21,544 nt of DNA from JBBQRS01 sp038214535 (GCA_038214535.1 JBBQRS010000083.1:1-21544), one strand, 5' to 3'; numbered from the stretch's first letter, positions 1 through 8,684 are shown. Numbers and translations: made by a program. Notes: generated from the sequence alone by a model not told the origin.

Positions 1-1
1 C

Positions 2-610
2 CTGCTCGTGACGGGCGCTACCGTCGCGACGGTGCTGTTCACTTCCTCGTTGGGCGGGTTTGTCTTTGCGCGGCTCGATTTCCCGGGTCGCCGCTATCTC
101 TTCTACTTCATCCTGGCAACCACCATGGTGCCGTTCCTGACGCTGCTCATCCCGCTCTACATCGTGATGCAAAAGCTGCATCTGCTGAATACCCTCTACG
201 CCGTCTGGCTGCCCAGTATGTTCAGCTCGTTCGGTATTTTCCTGTGTCGTCAGTTCATTTACTCGATACCTTCCGAGCTTTATGAATCCGCCCGGCTGGA
301 CGGTGCGAATGACTTTACTGTCTATAGCAAGATCATCGTGCCGTTGATTCGCCCCGCCCTGGCCGTGCTGACCATCTTCACCTTCCTCGGGTCATTCAAC
401 TCTTATTTGTGGCCCCTGGTGGTCCTGAACGATGAGCAGAAGCTGACGTTGCCGCTCATCCTGTCGCGCATGGCTAACCGCTTCGGCGGGACAGATTATC
501 AGGGGGTGATGGCCGGCTCGGTGCTGATCTCGATACCCCCGCTCATCGTGTTCATCATATTTCAACGCTACATCTTAAAAGGCATCGCGCTGACGGGTAT
601 CAAGGCCTGA
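2..610 (+). CDS. Carbohydrate ABC transporter permease, MalG type (5' end outside window)
   Basis: This is an inner-membrane permease subunit of a binding-protein-dependent sugar importer; it would pair with a second permease, a solute-binding protein and an ATPase encoded upstream of the window. The frame is already open at base 2, so the N-terminus is missing; a GTG at 8 is only an internal codon. Five hydrophobic segments are visible, and between the third and fourth lies the cytoplasmic EAA loop (ELYESARLDGAND followed by KIIVPLIRPAL), which docks onto the ATPase. The C-terminus ends in the usual short tail (RYILKGIALTGIKA). Family members are about 270 to 300 residues, so roughly a third is missing. 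The substrate cannot be read from the sequence; the downstream kinase, isomerase and dehydrogenase argue for a monosaccharide or a sugar derivative. Confidence 0.93.
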   Translation: MLVTGATVATVLFTSSLGGFVFARLDFPGRRYLFYFILATTMVPFLTLLIPLYIVMQKLHLLNTLYAVWLPSMFSSFGIFLCRQFIYSIPSELYESARLDGANDFTVYSKIIVPLIRPALAVLTIFTFLGSFNSYLWPLVVLNDEQKLTLPLILSRMANRFGGTDYQGVMAGSVLISIPPLIVFIIFQRYILKGIALTGIKA

Positions 611-639
611 AGGACAGGCCTGCTCACAGGAGAACGAAA

Positions 640-1755
640 ATGGGGAAGCAGATCAAGGTCGCGTTCGCCGGGGTGCATCGGGCGAGCAGTTTCTTCAAGG
701 CGTTTCAGGCGCATCCTGAGACGGAAATCGTCGCATTATGTGACCTCAATGAGCAGACGGTGGCCGACGTGGGCGCGATGCTCGGCGTGGATGCCCGCTA
801 CACCCTGTATGAGAAGATGCTGGACGAAGTTCGCCCGGACGCCGTGGTCGTCGCCACACCGATGCAATTCCACGTGGCGCAATCTATCGCCGCCTTGCAG
901 CGCGGGATCCATGTGCTGTGTGAAGTGACCGCAGCCGTCTCCATAGACGAAGCGCGATGGTTGACCCAGGCGTGTATGCGCAGCCCTGCCGTCTACATGA
1001 TGGCCGAGAACTACACCTACATGAAGCCTAACGTACTGGTGCGGGCCATGGTGGACGCGGGCGTCTTCGGAGATGTCTATTACGCCGAAGGCGAATACAT
1101 CCATGAACTCTCGGCGTTGCACCACACGGCGGACGGGAAACCCACCTGGCGCTACTACTGGCAAGTTGGTGTCAACGGCTCCACCTATCCCACCCACAGC
1201 CTGGGTCCGTGCCTGCAATGGGTGAAGGAGCGCCCCGAGCGCATCAGTTGCATCGGTACCGGGCGCTGGACAGACCCGGAACATGCCATGGAGGACACGG
1301 TTTCCCTGATGTGCAAGACGCACAGCGAGAAACTGATCCGTGTGCGGGTAGATATGCTGTCAAAACGCCCGCACGCGATGACGAATTACACCCTGCAGGG
1401 CACGAAGGGCGCGTATGAAAGCGCACGGCGGGAAGGTGAGGGGAACTGGGTGTGGTTGGAAGACTATGCAGAGGATGCCAACACCTGGGCACCGTTGGAG
1501 CAGTTCGAGCCCGAGTTCCTCCCCGGGATCTGGCGCAATCCCCCGCCCGAGGCGCTGGAGGCGGGCCACGGCGGCGGTGATTACTTCGAAGTGATGGATT
1601 TCGTGGCCGCGATTCAGGGCTTGCGGCCGCCGCCCGTGGGCATCCACGAGGCGCTGGATATGACCCTGCCGGGGCTGGTGAGTCAAGAGTCCATCCGGTG
1701 TGACGGCGCATGGCTCGACGTTCCCGATTCGCGCGCCTGGGTTGAGGGAGCCTGA
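640..1755 (+). CDS. Gfo/Idh/MocA family NAD(P)-dependent oxidoreductase
   Basis: Predicted cytoplasmic sugar or polyol dehydrogenase of 371 residues. The N-terminal Rossmann half has the beta-alpha-beta start KVAFAGVHRAS and VALCDLN, followed by VVVATPMQFH. The C-terminal half has the usual alpha/beta substrate domain, with AENYTYMKP, the FGDVYYAEGEY strand, YPTHSLGP with a conserved histidine, and GGDYFEVMDFV. The classical EKP motif, whose lysine is usually catalytic, reads E95-V96-T97-A98 here. I believe this is a subfamily trait rather than damage, because the rest of the protein is intact. The glycine-rich loop is also degenerate. An AGGAG ribosome site at 628-632 supports the ATG start. 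The gene lies 29 bp after the permease and 7 bp before the next gene, so it belongs to the same operon. Substrate unknown. Confidence 0.92.
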   Translation: MGKQIKVAFAGVHRASSFFKAFQAHPETEIVALCDLNEQTVADVGAMLGVDARYTLYEKMLDEVRPDAVVVATPMQFHVAQSIAALQRGIHVLCEVTAAVSIDEARWLTQACMRSPAVYMMAENYTYMKPNVLVRAMVDAGVFGDVYYAEGEYIHELSALHHTADGKPTWRYYWQVGVNGSTYPTHSLGPCLQWVKERPERISCIGTGRWTDPEHAMEDTVSLMCKTHSEKLIRVRVDMLSKRPHAMTNYTLQGTKGAYESARREGEGNWVWLEDYAEDANTWAPLEQFEPEFLPGIWRNPPPEALEAGHGGGDYFEVMDFVAAIQGLRPPPVGIHEALDMTLPGLVSQESIRCDGAWLDVPDSRAWVEGA

Positions 1756-1762
1756 TCCATTC

Positions 1763-4033
1763 ATGAACCTGTCCTATAAACCGGATTGGCCGGAGGCGCA
1801 ACAGCATTTCCTTGCGTGGTGGGAAGGCGAAGCCTTCGAGCGCTGCGCATTGGCGGTCACCGCGCCGCGCGCGGACAGTGCGGCGCGCACGCCGCCGGTC
1901 TTCCCCGAAGACCCCCTGACCCGCTGGACGGACCTCGACTTCATTACGGAACTCAACACCTACCATCACGAGACGACCTTCTACGGCGGCGAGGCGTTCC
2001 CGATCTGGGAAGCAGGCTATCCGGGCCACGCGGCCATTCCGGCCTTCCTGGGCTGCCCCACCGCGCTCGACATGGAAACCGGCTGGTGGGACCCGGTCTT
2101 CTACGACGATGACTGGGATGTGCGCGCCCTGCATCTGGACAAAGCAGGCCCGTGGTGGCGCTTCACGCTCGATATGTTGCAGCGGGCTGCGCAGGAGTCT
2201 GCGGGACATTCGATACCCTCCATCGGCGCATTTGGCGGCGGCGGCGACACGCTGGCCGCACTGCGCGGGACGTGGGAACTACTGCATGACGTCATGCGGG
2301 TCCCCGAGCGCGTGCTGGAAGCCGAGCTCTATCTGATGGACATGTGGTGTGAGGTGTACGACACCTTCTACGCCATCATACGCGAGGCCGCCGAGGGCAG
2401 CACGTGCTGGTTCCGGCTCTGGTCGCCGGGCAAGTTCTATGCCGCGCAAAACGATTTCTCGTATATGATCTCACCGAAGATGCTGGCGCGGTTGTTCTTG
2501 CCCGCCATCGAACGCCAGACGCAGTTTCTGGACCATTGCGTGTATCACATGGACGGCATCAAAGCGTACGCGCACGTCCCCACATTGCTGGAACTACCCC
2601 GCTTGCAGGCTTATCAGATCTTGCCCGGCGCGGGTAAGCCCAGCCCCTTGTTCTACCTGGATACCCTGCGCCTGGTTCAGGCCCACCACAAAAACCTGCA
2701 TATCACCATCCCTCCCGAAGAGGTGGAGCCGGCGCTGCAAACGCTGTCGGCGCGAGGCTTGTTCATCGAGACGCGTTGCGAAACGGAGGAACAGGCCCGC
2801 TGGTTGCTGCGCCAGGCCGCAAAGTGGTCGCGCGACGGCGCGTCCTATCCGAGTGCGCCCGTGCCGGATTCCGGTGGAGAGAGAGGAACCGCTATGCCTT
2901 CTACCCGTGCGCGCGCCGAGTTGGCGCTGGAGACGATCTTGCAACGTCCGGCGCAAGGCATTCCGAGTTGGCTGCTCAACATCATGCAGCATTCGGCCAT
3001 TGAACGGCTGGCGGGGTGTGCGCCGGGCAGCTATCAGCGCGACCCTGAGACGACCTATCTCGCCATGCAGCACAACATCGACACGTGTATGCTCGATCAG
3101 TATATCCCCGACAACCCGCTGACGATGGGGGACGTGGGTTACGACGATCGCGAGAAGAAAGCCACGGAGGGTGCAGAGGACATCGTGGTTGACGGGGTGC
3201 CGATCAACTCGCCGGAAGACGTCGCCGCGCATCTGGAACAGATGGCCTTCCCGCGCTTGCGAGAGGCCATTGCTGCGTTCGACGAAGACCGCGTGGTCGC
3301 CGACATCCTGGCGGAGGAAGCGGCGATCCAGGCCAAACTCGGGCCTGATATCCTCAAAGCGGGATATGAGTTCGTACACTTCCCTGGCCTGGCCTACAGC
3401 CAGTACGGATATGCGCCATACTTCATGGCCGTGGCTCTCTACCCCGATGTTGTGGAGCGTCATTTCGCGTTGCAGGGCGACCTGGCCCTGTTGCAAAACC
3501 GGGCGGCCGCGCGCGCCTATCGGGAAGGACGCCTGCCGCCTTTCTTCCGCCTTGACCATGACATTGCCGACTCACGGGGGACGCTGATGTCGCCGCGTGC
3601 GCTCGACCGATTGTGGCTGCCCCATTTCGCGCGCGCCCTTGAACCGATGCTCAAGACCGATGTGCGCATGATCTGGCATTGTGACGGCAATTTGATGCAG
3701 ATGGTCCCGCGCCTGCTGGATGTGGGCATCCGGGGCTTTCAGGGCTTCCAGTATGAGGACGGCATGGACTATGAGCGTATCTGCGCCATGAAGACGCGTG
3801 ACGGTGCGCCGCTGCTCATCATTGGGGGTGTTTCCGTCACGCGGACGCTGCCCTTCGGGTCGCCCGCTGACGTGAAACGGGAAATGAAGTGGCTGGTTGA
3901 ATGTGGGCCGCAGGCCGGGTTGTTCCTGGGTGGTTCCAGCTCGATCGCGCCGGGCACCCCCTGGGAGAACATCGAAATGCTGGTTGAAGGGTTGAAGTAT
4001 TATCAAACGCACGGACGCCAGTCGCCGCGCTGA
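1763..4033 (+). CDS. Tandem URO-D-fold protein, apparent in-frame fusion of two methyltransferase-like genes
   Basis: This 756-residue protein consists of two URO-D (uroporphyrinogen decarboxylase/MtaA-type methyltransferase) folds of about 377 and 379 residues. The first unit carries the active-site motif H262-M-D264-G followed by AYAHVPTLLELP and QILPGAGKP, as in the family often named trimethylamine-corrinoid-protein-like. The second carries HCDG at 639-642 and ends FLGGSSSIAPGTP. Neither has the RQAGR motif of true heme-pathway UroD. At the junction, an AGAGG ribosome site (2882-2886) precedes an in-frame ATG at 2894, and the histidine is residue 262 counted from each unit's own methionine. 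This strongly suggests two former genes joined by loss of a stop codon, or a sequencing indel. I chose ATG 1763, 7 bp after the previous stop, over an upstream start inside that gene. Likely role: transfer of a methyl or carboxyl group from an unknown substrate. Confidence 0.85.
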   Translation: MNLSYKPDWPEAQQHFLAWWEGEAFERCALAVTAPRADSAARTPPVFPEDPLTRWTDLDFITELNTYHHETTFYGGEAFPIWEAGYPGHAAIPAFLGCPTALDMETGWWDPVFYDDDWDVRALHLDKAGPWWRFTLDMLQRAAQESAGHSIPSIGAFGGGGDTLAALRGTWELLHDVMRVPERVLEAELYLMDMWCEVYDTFYAIIREAAEGSTCWFRLWSPGKFYAAQNDFSYMISPKMLARLFLPAIERQTQFLDHCVYHMDGIKAYAHVPTLLELPRLQAYQILPGAGKPSPLFYLDTLRLVQAHHKNLHITIPPEEVEPALQTLSARGLFIETRCETEEQARWLLRQAAKWSRDGASYPSAPVPDSGGERGTAMPSTRARAELALETILQRPAQGIPSWLLNIMQHSAIERLAGCAPGSYQRDPETTYLAMQHNIDTCMLDQYIPDNPLTMGDVGYDDREKKATEGAEDIVVDGVPINSPEDVAAHLEQMAFPRLREAIAAFDEDRVVADILAEEAAIQAKLGPDILKAGYEFVHFPGLAYSQYGYAPYFMAVALYPDVVERHFALQGDLALLQNRAAARAYREGRLPPFFRLDHDIADSRGTLMSPRALDRLWLPHFARALEPMLKTDVRMIWHCDGNLMQMVPRLLDVGIRGFQGFQYEDGMDYERICAMKTRDGAPLLIIGGVSVTRTLPFGSPADVKREMKWLVECGPQAGLFLGGSSSIAPGTPWENIEMLVEGLKYYQTHGRQSPR
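2894..4033 (+). other. Second URO-D unit with its own ribosome site and start codon inside the fusion
   Basis: Reading from ATG 2894 gives a self-contained 379-residue URO-D-fold protein that starts MPSTRARAELALETIL, the usual first helix of MtaA/UroD-like proteins. A purine-rich ribosome site (GGAGAGAGAGG, 2876-2886) sits 7 bases upstream, like those of neighbouring genes. It may therefore also be made as a separate protein even if the fused frame is real. This entry marks the alternative gene model; the sequence is identical to the second half of the fusion. Confidence 0.6.
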
Positions 4034-4051
4034 AGGAGAATCTCACGACAG

Positions 4052-5182
4052 ATGGCCGAGCTTTCGGGACGCGAGCTCTTGCTGGGAGTGCTCAACAGAC
4101 AACACGTCGGGCGCATCCCCGCCTCGCCCTTCATTCACCTCAATTACGTCCGCGAGTTTTTCGACGATGTGGATGTAGATTACGTAGCGCATACCCCCGA
4201 TGTCTATCTGCACTTCGGCTTCCCGGTGATGCACCGGAACTGTACGCCGGTCTATGACGCTTACGGCCCATCGGGCGCAGATTGGGAGGTGTGTACCACC
4301 ATCGAATACCAGGGGAGAGACGAAACAAAGCGAACCCTGATTCACACGCCGCAGGGCGATTTGAGCTTCGTTGAAGCGCTCCGTTGGACTTACGCTTACG
4401 ATGCAGAAGCATCGGCGGTCGAATACCCTGTCAAGACTGAGGCGGATCTGGATCGCATGATGGCCTTTCAGCCGCGCGAAAGCGCGGTAAACGTATCCGA
4501 CATCCATCGAGCACAAACATCCGTTGGCGACACCGGCATCATCGCGCCCTGGATTCAAGGAGCGTTCAACCTGGTCGCCTACTACTATCGCAAAGTAGAT
4601 GATTTGCTGATGGATGCCTTGCTGAATCCGGGGTTCTTCCATCGCTTGATGGAATACGCCCTGATGCGCTATATGCAGTTCCTGCGCCCTGTTTTGGATG
4701 CCCGGCCCGACGTCCTGTCCATGGGAGGCAATATCGCCAACGGCAAGATGGTCAGCGCAGACTTCTTCAAAGAATTTATCTGGCCGTATGAACGGCGTCT
4801 CATCGAATTCGTCCAGGCAAGGGGTGTGCCGGTGCTCTATCACAATTGCGGTTATGCACGCCGACTTTTGCCGCTATATCCAAGCCTGGGCATGCGGGCT
4901 TATGAATCATTGACGCCGCCACCCTACGGCGATACGGACCTGGCGGAAGCGGTGCAGGTGTTTGGCTATAACACGGTTCTGTCAGGCAACCTGGATCAAC
5001 TTGATTTACTTCGCCAGGGATCGCATGAGGAGATTACGCAGCAAGTGCATGAAATTTTAGATCGCGTCCGCAATCAATGCCACTTCATTTTGGCAACTAC
5101 AGACTACTTCAACGAAAATACACCCCACGATAGCATTCACGCGTTTGCCGATGCCGCTATCCGTTATGGAGACACATCATGA
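4052..5182 (+). CDS. URO-D-fold (MtaA/MtbA-like) methyltransferase family protein
   Basis: A 376-residue single-domain protein of the uroporphyrinogen decarboxylase superfamily, the third such unit in a row. The start GRELLLGVLN...RIPASPF is the standard opening of the non-heme branch. H264-N-C266-G matches the HxCG zinc site of corrinoid methyltransferases such as MtbA. The third zinc ligand, a cysteine in a PGC motif shortly before a TP pair, is replaced by aspartate (FILATTDYFNENTP). The protein lacks the RQAGR motif of heme UroD. An AGGAG site (4034-4038) lies upstream and the gene follows the fusion by 18 bp. Its stop overlaps an ATG of the next frame (ATGA at 5179-5182). Function is inferred only: methyl transfer to or from a carrier that is not encoded in this window. 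Confidence 0.88.
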   Translation: MAELSGRELLLGVLNRQHVGRIPASPFIHLNYVREFFDDVDVDYVAHTPDVYLHFGFPVMHRNCTPVYDAYGPSGADWEVCTTIEYQGRDETKRTLIHTPQGDLSFVEALRWTYAYDAEASAVEYPVKTEADLDRMMAFQPRESAVNVSDIHRAQTSVGDTGIIAPWIQGAFNLVAYYYRKVDDLLMDALLNPGFFHRLMEYALMRYMQFLRPVLDARPDVLSMGGNIANGKMVSADFFKEFIWPYERRLIEFVQARGVPVLYHNCGYARRLLPLYPSLGMRAYESLTPPPYGDTDLAEAVQVFGYNTVLSGNLDQLDLLRQGSHEEITQQVHEILDRVRNQCHFILATTDYFNENTPHDSIHAFADAAIRYGDTS

Positions 5183-5223
5183 ATCATACATATTTGCCGG
5201 TGCGCGCACGGCAAGGAGAGATT

Positions 5224-6789
5224 ATGCGCAACGAGCGAATTGAAATAAAAAGCCTGCAACTTTCATTAGCCGACCTGACGGGCGCCGAATATACGCGTGC
5301 CCTCTGTGAGACGCGCGCCTATCTGACAGGCGGTAGTGTCGCCACGTATCAGGCATTGGCAGAAGAAAAGGTGGATTTCTTCCCCGAAGCGTTTCGTGAG
5401 CGGCTGGATCGAATGCTCGAAGCGGTCGGCGAGCCTGTGGTCAACCGCTTGGCCGAATCGGCCGCCGGGGCCGCTACCGCCAGCGTCCAGCAGGCCACAA
5501 AATCCGCTATGGCCCCGCTGGGCGGATTGGGCTTCTATCGGGTGGGAGAAGATGGCCGCCTTTACCTCATCACCAAGTCTGAACACTATCATGCACCATT
5601 GGGGCACGATTTTCCCGGCTATCGGCTGATTCGCCTTGCCGAGGAATTAGGCGTGCCCAATGCAACGCACAATAACACGCGTGGGCACATCACACGGTTG
5701 CTGGAGAGCGAACTGGTGCGCCTAGCGCATGGGTTGAGCCGCACAGACGGCGCGGCCCTGGATCGGGTGTTAACGTCTGCAGAACCGAGAGTGCTGAATC
5801 GCGTCACCAACCTGGAGACCGGGAGCCTGGCTGTTGAGTCCGCGCTCAAGGCCATGCTGGCGCGTTTTTACAGGCTGGAAGATCACCTGCCCCTACCGTC
5901 CTATGCCGGGCGCATCCCTGTTTTCCTGGTGATCGCCGACCAGGAGGGCGGACGCAAAGCCAACTACCACGGCACGACGATCCTGACGCAAGTGATGCGC
6001 GATATGTGGCCTGAGCTCGGTGCGTCTCTGGCCGAAAGCGGCGCTTACGTCGTCCGGGGTGTGGGCATCAACGACGCGGAGGGCTTTCGCGCGACCTTGG
6101 AGCAGTGGGATACGCCGCCCTATAAGGTGGCCGGCTTCTTCCACGAGATCGTCTTGATGAATTACGGGGGCATCCGCCTCGACCCCGATTACCTGCGCGC
6201 TGCCTATGCGCTGTGTCAGGCCCACGATGTGCCTGTCCTGGTTGATGAAATCCAATCGTGCATCTGGTCGGCGGATATTTTCATGTTCCGCGAATACGGA
6301 TTACAACCGGATTTTGTCTCGATTGGCAAAGGATTTCCCGGCGGGCAATATGCCGCGTCGCGCATCCTGGGGACGGCGCAATTCGATACGATGCAGCAGT
6401 TTGGCGCGCTGGTGACCAATGGGCAGGAAGAACTCGCATCGCTCGCCTACCTGGTGACCATGGCCTTCGTCGAAGCCAATCGCGAGTATGTCGCGGCGCT
6501 GGGCGATTACTACGCGGACAGCCTGCATGATCTCGCGTCTGAGTTCTCCGACGTCATCGAAACTGTCGAAGGATGGCGTCATCTCAGCACCCTGCGCTTT
6601 TATGAGGTTGACCCCGCCGTCCGGTTTATGAAGGCGATGAACGCCGCCGGCTATGACGTGAGCGCGCAAACCTACAAGGCCAGTTGTCCGCCGACGATCT
6701 TGACCAAGATTCCCCTGATCGCCTCTTATGCGATGGTAGATCGTTTTGTGGGGCAGATGAGCCAAAGTCTGGCTTCCTTCAGATCTTAG
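5224..6789 (+). CDS. Class III PLP-dependent aminotransferase
   Basis: Predicted cytoplasmic transaminase of 521 residues, longer than typical class III enzymes (about 430) because of an N-terminal extension of roughly 100 residues. The PLP site is clear: D341 in VLVDEIQS, which contacts the pyridine nitrogen, and Schiff-base lysine K369 in SIGKGFPGG. I chose ATG 5224 because a strong AAGGAGAG ribosome site (5213-5220) lies just before it. ATG 5179, which overlaps the previous stop as ATGA and has a GGAG at 5168-5171, would add 15 residues and cannot be excluded. The substrate is unknown; in a sugar operon it may aminate a keto-sugar or remove an amino group from an amino sugar or amino acid. 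Confidence 0.9.
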   Translation: MRNERIEIKSLQLSLADLTGAEYTRALCETRAYLTGGSVATYQALAEEKVDFFPEAFRERLDRMLEAVGEPVVNRLAESAAGAATASVQQATKSAMAPLGGLGFYRVGEDGRLYLITKSEHYHAPLGHDFPGYRLIRLAEELGVPNATHNNTRGHITRLLESELVRLAHGLSRTDGAALDRVLTSAEPRVLNRVTNLETGSLAVESALKAMLARFYRLEDHLPLPSYAGRIPVFLVIADQEGGRKANYHGTTILTQVMRDMWPELGASLAESGAYVVRGVGINDAEGFRATLEQWDTPPYKVAGFFHEIVLMNYGGIRLDPDYLRAAYALCQAHDVPVLVDEIQSCIWSADIFMFREYGLQPDFVSIGKGFPGGQYAASRILGTAQFDTMQQFGALVTNGQEELASLAYLVTMAFVEANREYVAALGDYYADSLHDLASEFSDVIETVEGWRHLSTLRFYEVDPAVRFMKAMNAAGYDVSAQTYKASCPPTILTKIPLIASYAMVDRFVGQMSQSLASFRS

Positions 6790-6816
6790 TACGTCTGGAA
6801 GGTTAGAGGGCGAGGC

Positions 6817-7599
6817 ATGAGAGAAATCACACGCAAGCGGCGCGCGCTCATTATGGGAGAGCTGAATCGCCAGGAGACCGTCAGGGTGACGGAATTGAGC
6901 AAACGGCTTGGTGTCTCGGAGGTGTCCATCCGCCGGGATATCCAATATCTCGAAGAGATCGGCGTTCTGCGACGGGTGCATGGCGGGGCCACCCGTATTC
7001 CAAACGGCGATGGCGCCAGGGATGCGGCATCCGTCGCGCCGGCTGCTTACCTCGAGCAGAAGCGGCGTATCGGACAGGCCGCCGCGGCCATGATCAAGAG
7101 CGACGACTGCATCATCCTGGACTCCGGCTCTACCGCGCTCCAGGTTGCCGTTCAATTGCCCGAAAATGTCCTGCGCTCCAGTAAATTCAGCGTCATTACG
7201 GCTTCGCTGCCTGTCATCAACCAATTGGTGACACAGAAAAACTTGGACCTCATCGTGTTAGGCGGCATCTTCTTAGCAGAGTATCAGGTGATGGTGGGTC
7301 CCAATACCCTCGACGCGCTGCGCGGGCTGCACGCCGATAAGATGTTTCTGGGCACAGATGGCCTGACTTTTTCGCAGGGCGTGACCACTTCCAACGTACT
7401 GGAGGCTGAAGTGGATCGGGCCATGGTGCGCGCGGCATCACAGATTATCGTCGTCACCGATTCCAGCAAGATCGGGGGGATCGGGCTGGCAAACATCATG
7501 CCGCTGACGGAGATCAATACCCTCATCACCGATGATGCTGCGCCCGCCGACTTCGTGGCGCAGTTGCGGGCGAGCGGGGTTGAAGTCATCTTCGTCTAG
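6817..7599 (+). CDS. DeoR/GlpR-type transcriptional regulator
   Basis: A 260-residue repressor-like protein. The N-terminal winged helix-turn-helix of the DeoR class (about residues 5-60) contains VTELSKRLGVSEVSIRRDI followed by LRRVHGGA. The C-terminal DeoRC sugar-phosphate sensor domain begins around residue 75 and includes the DSGSTALQ ligand loop and later VVTDSSKIGG. Family members usually bind a phosphorylated sugar made by the kinase of their own operon, so the FGGY kinase product downstream is the likely effector. The gene sits 27 bp after the aminotransferase in the middle of the operon and probably controls it, but the operator would lie upstream of the window. The ATG start is preceded by a weak GAGG. 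Confidence 0.94.
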   Translation: MREITRKRRALIMGELNRQETVRVTELSKRLGVSEVSIRRDIQYLEEIGVLRRVHGGATRIPNGDGARDAASVAPAAYLEQKRRIGQAAAAMIKSDDCIILDSGSTALQVAVQLPENVLRSSKFSVITASLPVINQLVTQKNLDLIVLGGIFLAEYQVMVGPNTLDALRGLHADKMFLGTDGLTFSQGVTTSNVLEAEVDRAMVRAASQIIVVTDSSKIGGIGLANIMPLTEINTLITDDAAPADFVAQLRASGVEVIFV

Positions 7600-7629
7600 C
7601 GGGATGCCACACGGGGAGAAAACCAATTG

Positions 7630-8679
7630 ATGCTGTTTGAAGTTCATGATGTGGATCGGGCATACTATGCCGAACACCTGGCAGGCTTTCTGCCGGCGCG
7701 ACTTGTGGATTTCCATACCCACATCTGGCTGCGTGCGTTCAAGGCCGCGACGCCCATCGAAACGCGCGGCCCCACGTGGCCAATGCGCGTGGCGGCCGAC
7801 AACTCCGTGGAAGATCTGCTGGAAACGTATCGCCTCATGCTGCCCGGTCATGCGGTAACTCCGGTCGTGTTCGGCTTACCGGAACGCGACATTGACCTGG
7901 ATCGCAGCAACGCCTATGCAAGTACGGCGGCTCAAGAACATGCTTATCCCGCCCTCTTAATGACGATCCCCGAATGGACGGCGCAGGAACTGGAACACCG
8001 GGTCGCTGCGGGCGGCTTTGTGGGATTGAAACCCTATTTGAATCGAGCCCCCACGCACATCCCTTCATCCGAGATCACCATCTATGATTTCCTGCCGCAC
8101 GCGCATCTGGAAGTTGCCGATGCACATGGCTGGATCGTCATCTTGCACATCCCGCGGCCGGAACGTTTGAAGGATCCGGTGAACCTGGCAGCCATGCGAG
8201 AGATCGAGCGCCGGTATCCACGAGCGCGCCTGGTCTATGCGCACATTGGCCGGGCGTATTGCCCTGAAGATGTGGGCCATGCGTTAGAGGTGTTGGCAGA
8301 TACCGAGCATCTACATTTCGATTTCAGCGCCAACACCAGCGCCGAAGTGATGGCGTTGGCGTTGCGCGTTTTTGGCCCCCAACGGCTGCTTTTTGGCAGC
8401 GACCTACCGATTGTGCGGATGCGGATGCGCCGGATTTGCGAAGAGTCAGGTTATGTGAACCTTGTGCCGCCCGGCCTCTACGGGGATAGCAGTAACGACC
8501 CGCGTATGCGCGAAGTGTCTTTGGAGGAAAGCCAGACCCTATCTTTCTTCCTGTACGAGATGCTGTTTGCTTTCCGGCGCGCGGCCGAAATGGTCGGTCT
8601 TTCGACTGCCGATGTTGAGGACGTTTTCTGCAACAACGCGCTCCGGCTCCTCGCGATGCAACCGAAGAGTCACGGGTAG
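7630..8679 (+). CDS. Amidohydrolase-family TIM-barrel metal hydrolase (lactonase-like)
   Basis: A 349-residue metal-dependent hydrolase of the amidohydrolase_2 type. Metal-site motifs appear in the expected order: H29-T-H31 in DFHTHIW, lysine in GLKPYL, histidine in VILHIPRP, histidine in VYAHIGRAY, and the catalytic aspartate in LLFGSDLP. Such enzymes open sugar lactones or decarboxylate or hydrolyse small ring compounds. Next to a Gfo/Idh dehydrogenase, a lactonase role (hydrolysing the lactone the dehydrogenase would make) is attractive but unproven. A GGGGAG ribosome site (7613-7618) precedes both ATG 7630 and a TTG at 7627; ATG is preferred. It is 30 bp after the DeoR gene and 5 bp before the kinase. 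Confidence 0.87.
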   Translation: MLFEVHDVDRAYYAEHLAGFLPARLVDFHTHIWLRAFKAATPIETRGPTWPMRVAADNSVEDLLETYRLMLPGHAVTPVVFGLPERDIDLDRSNAYASTAAQEHAYPALLMTIPEWTAQELEHRVAAGGFVGLKPYLNRAPTHIPSSEITIYDFLPHAHLEVADAHGWIVILHIPRPERLKDPVNLAAMREIERRYPRARLVYAHIGRAYCPEDVGHALEVLADTEHLHFDFSANTSAEVMALALRVFGPQRLLFGSDLPIVRMRMRRICEESGYVNLVPPGLYGDSSNDPRMREVSLEESQTLSFFLYEMLFAFRRAAEMVGLSTADVEDVFCNNALRLLAMQPKSHG

Positions 8680-8684
8680 CCGTC

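Noticed and set aside
2594..3559. A 321-codon reverse-strand open frame.
   Set aside because: It is the mirror of the URO-D fusion gene, with no domain of its own.
1763..5182. Heme biosynthesis uroporphyrinogen decarboxylase (hemE).
   Set aside because: None of the three units has the RQAGR motif, and the neighbours are sugar genes, not heme genes.
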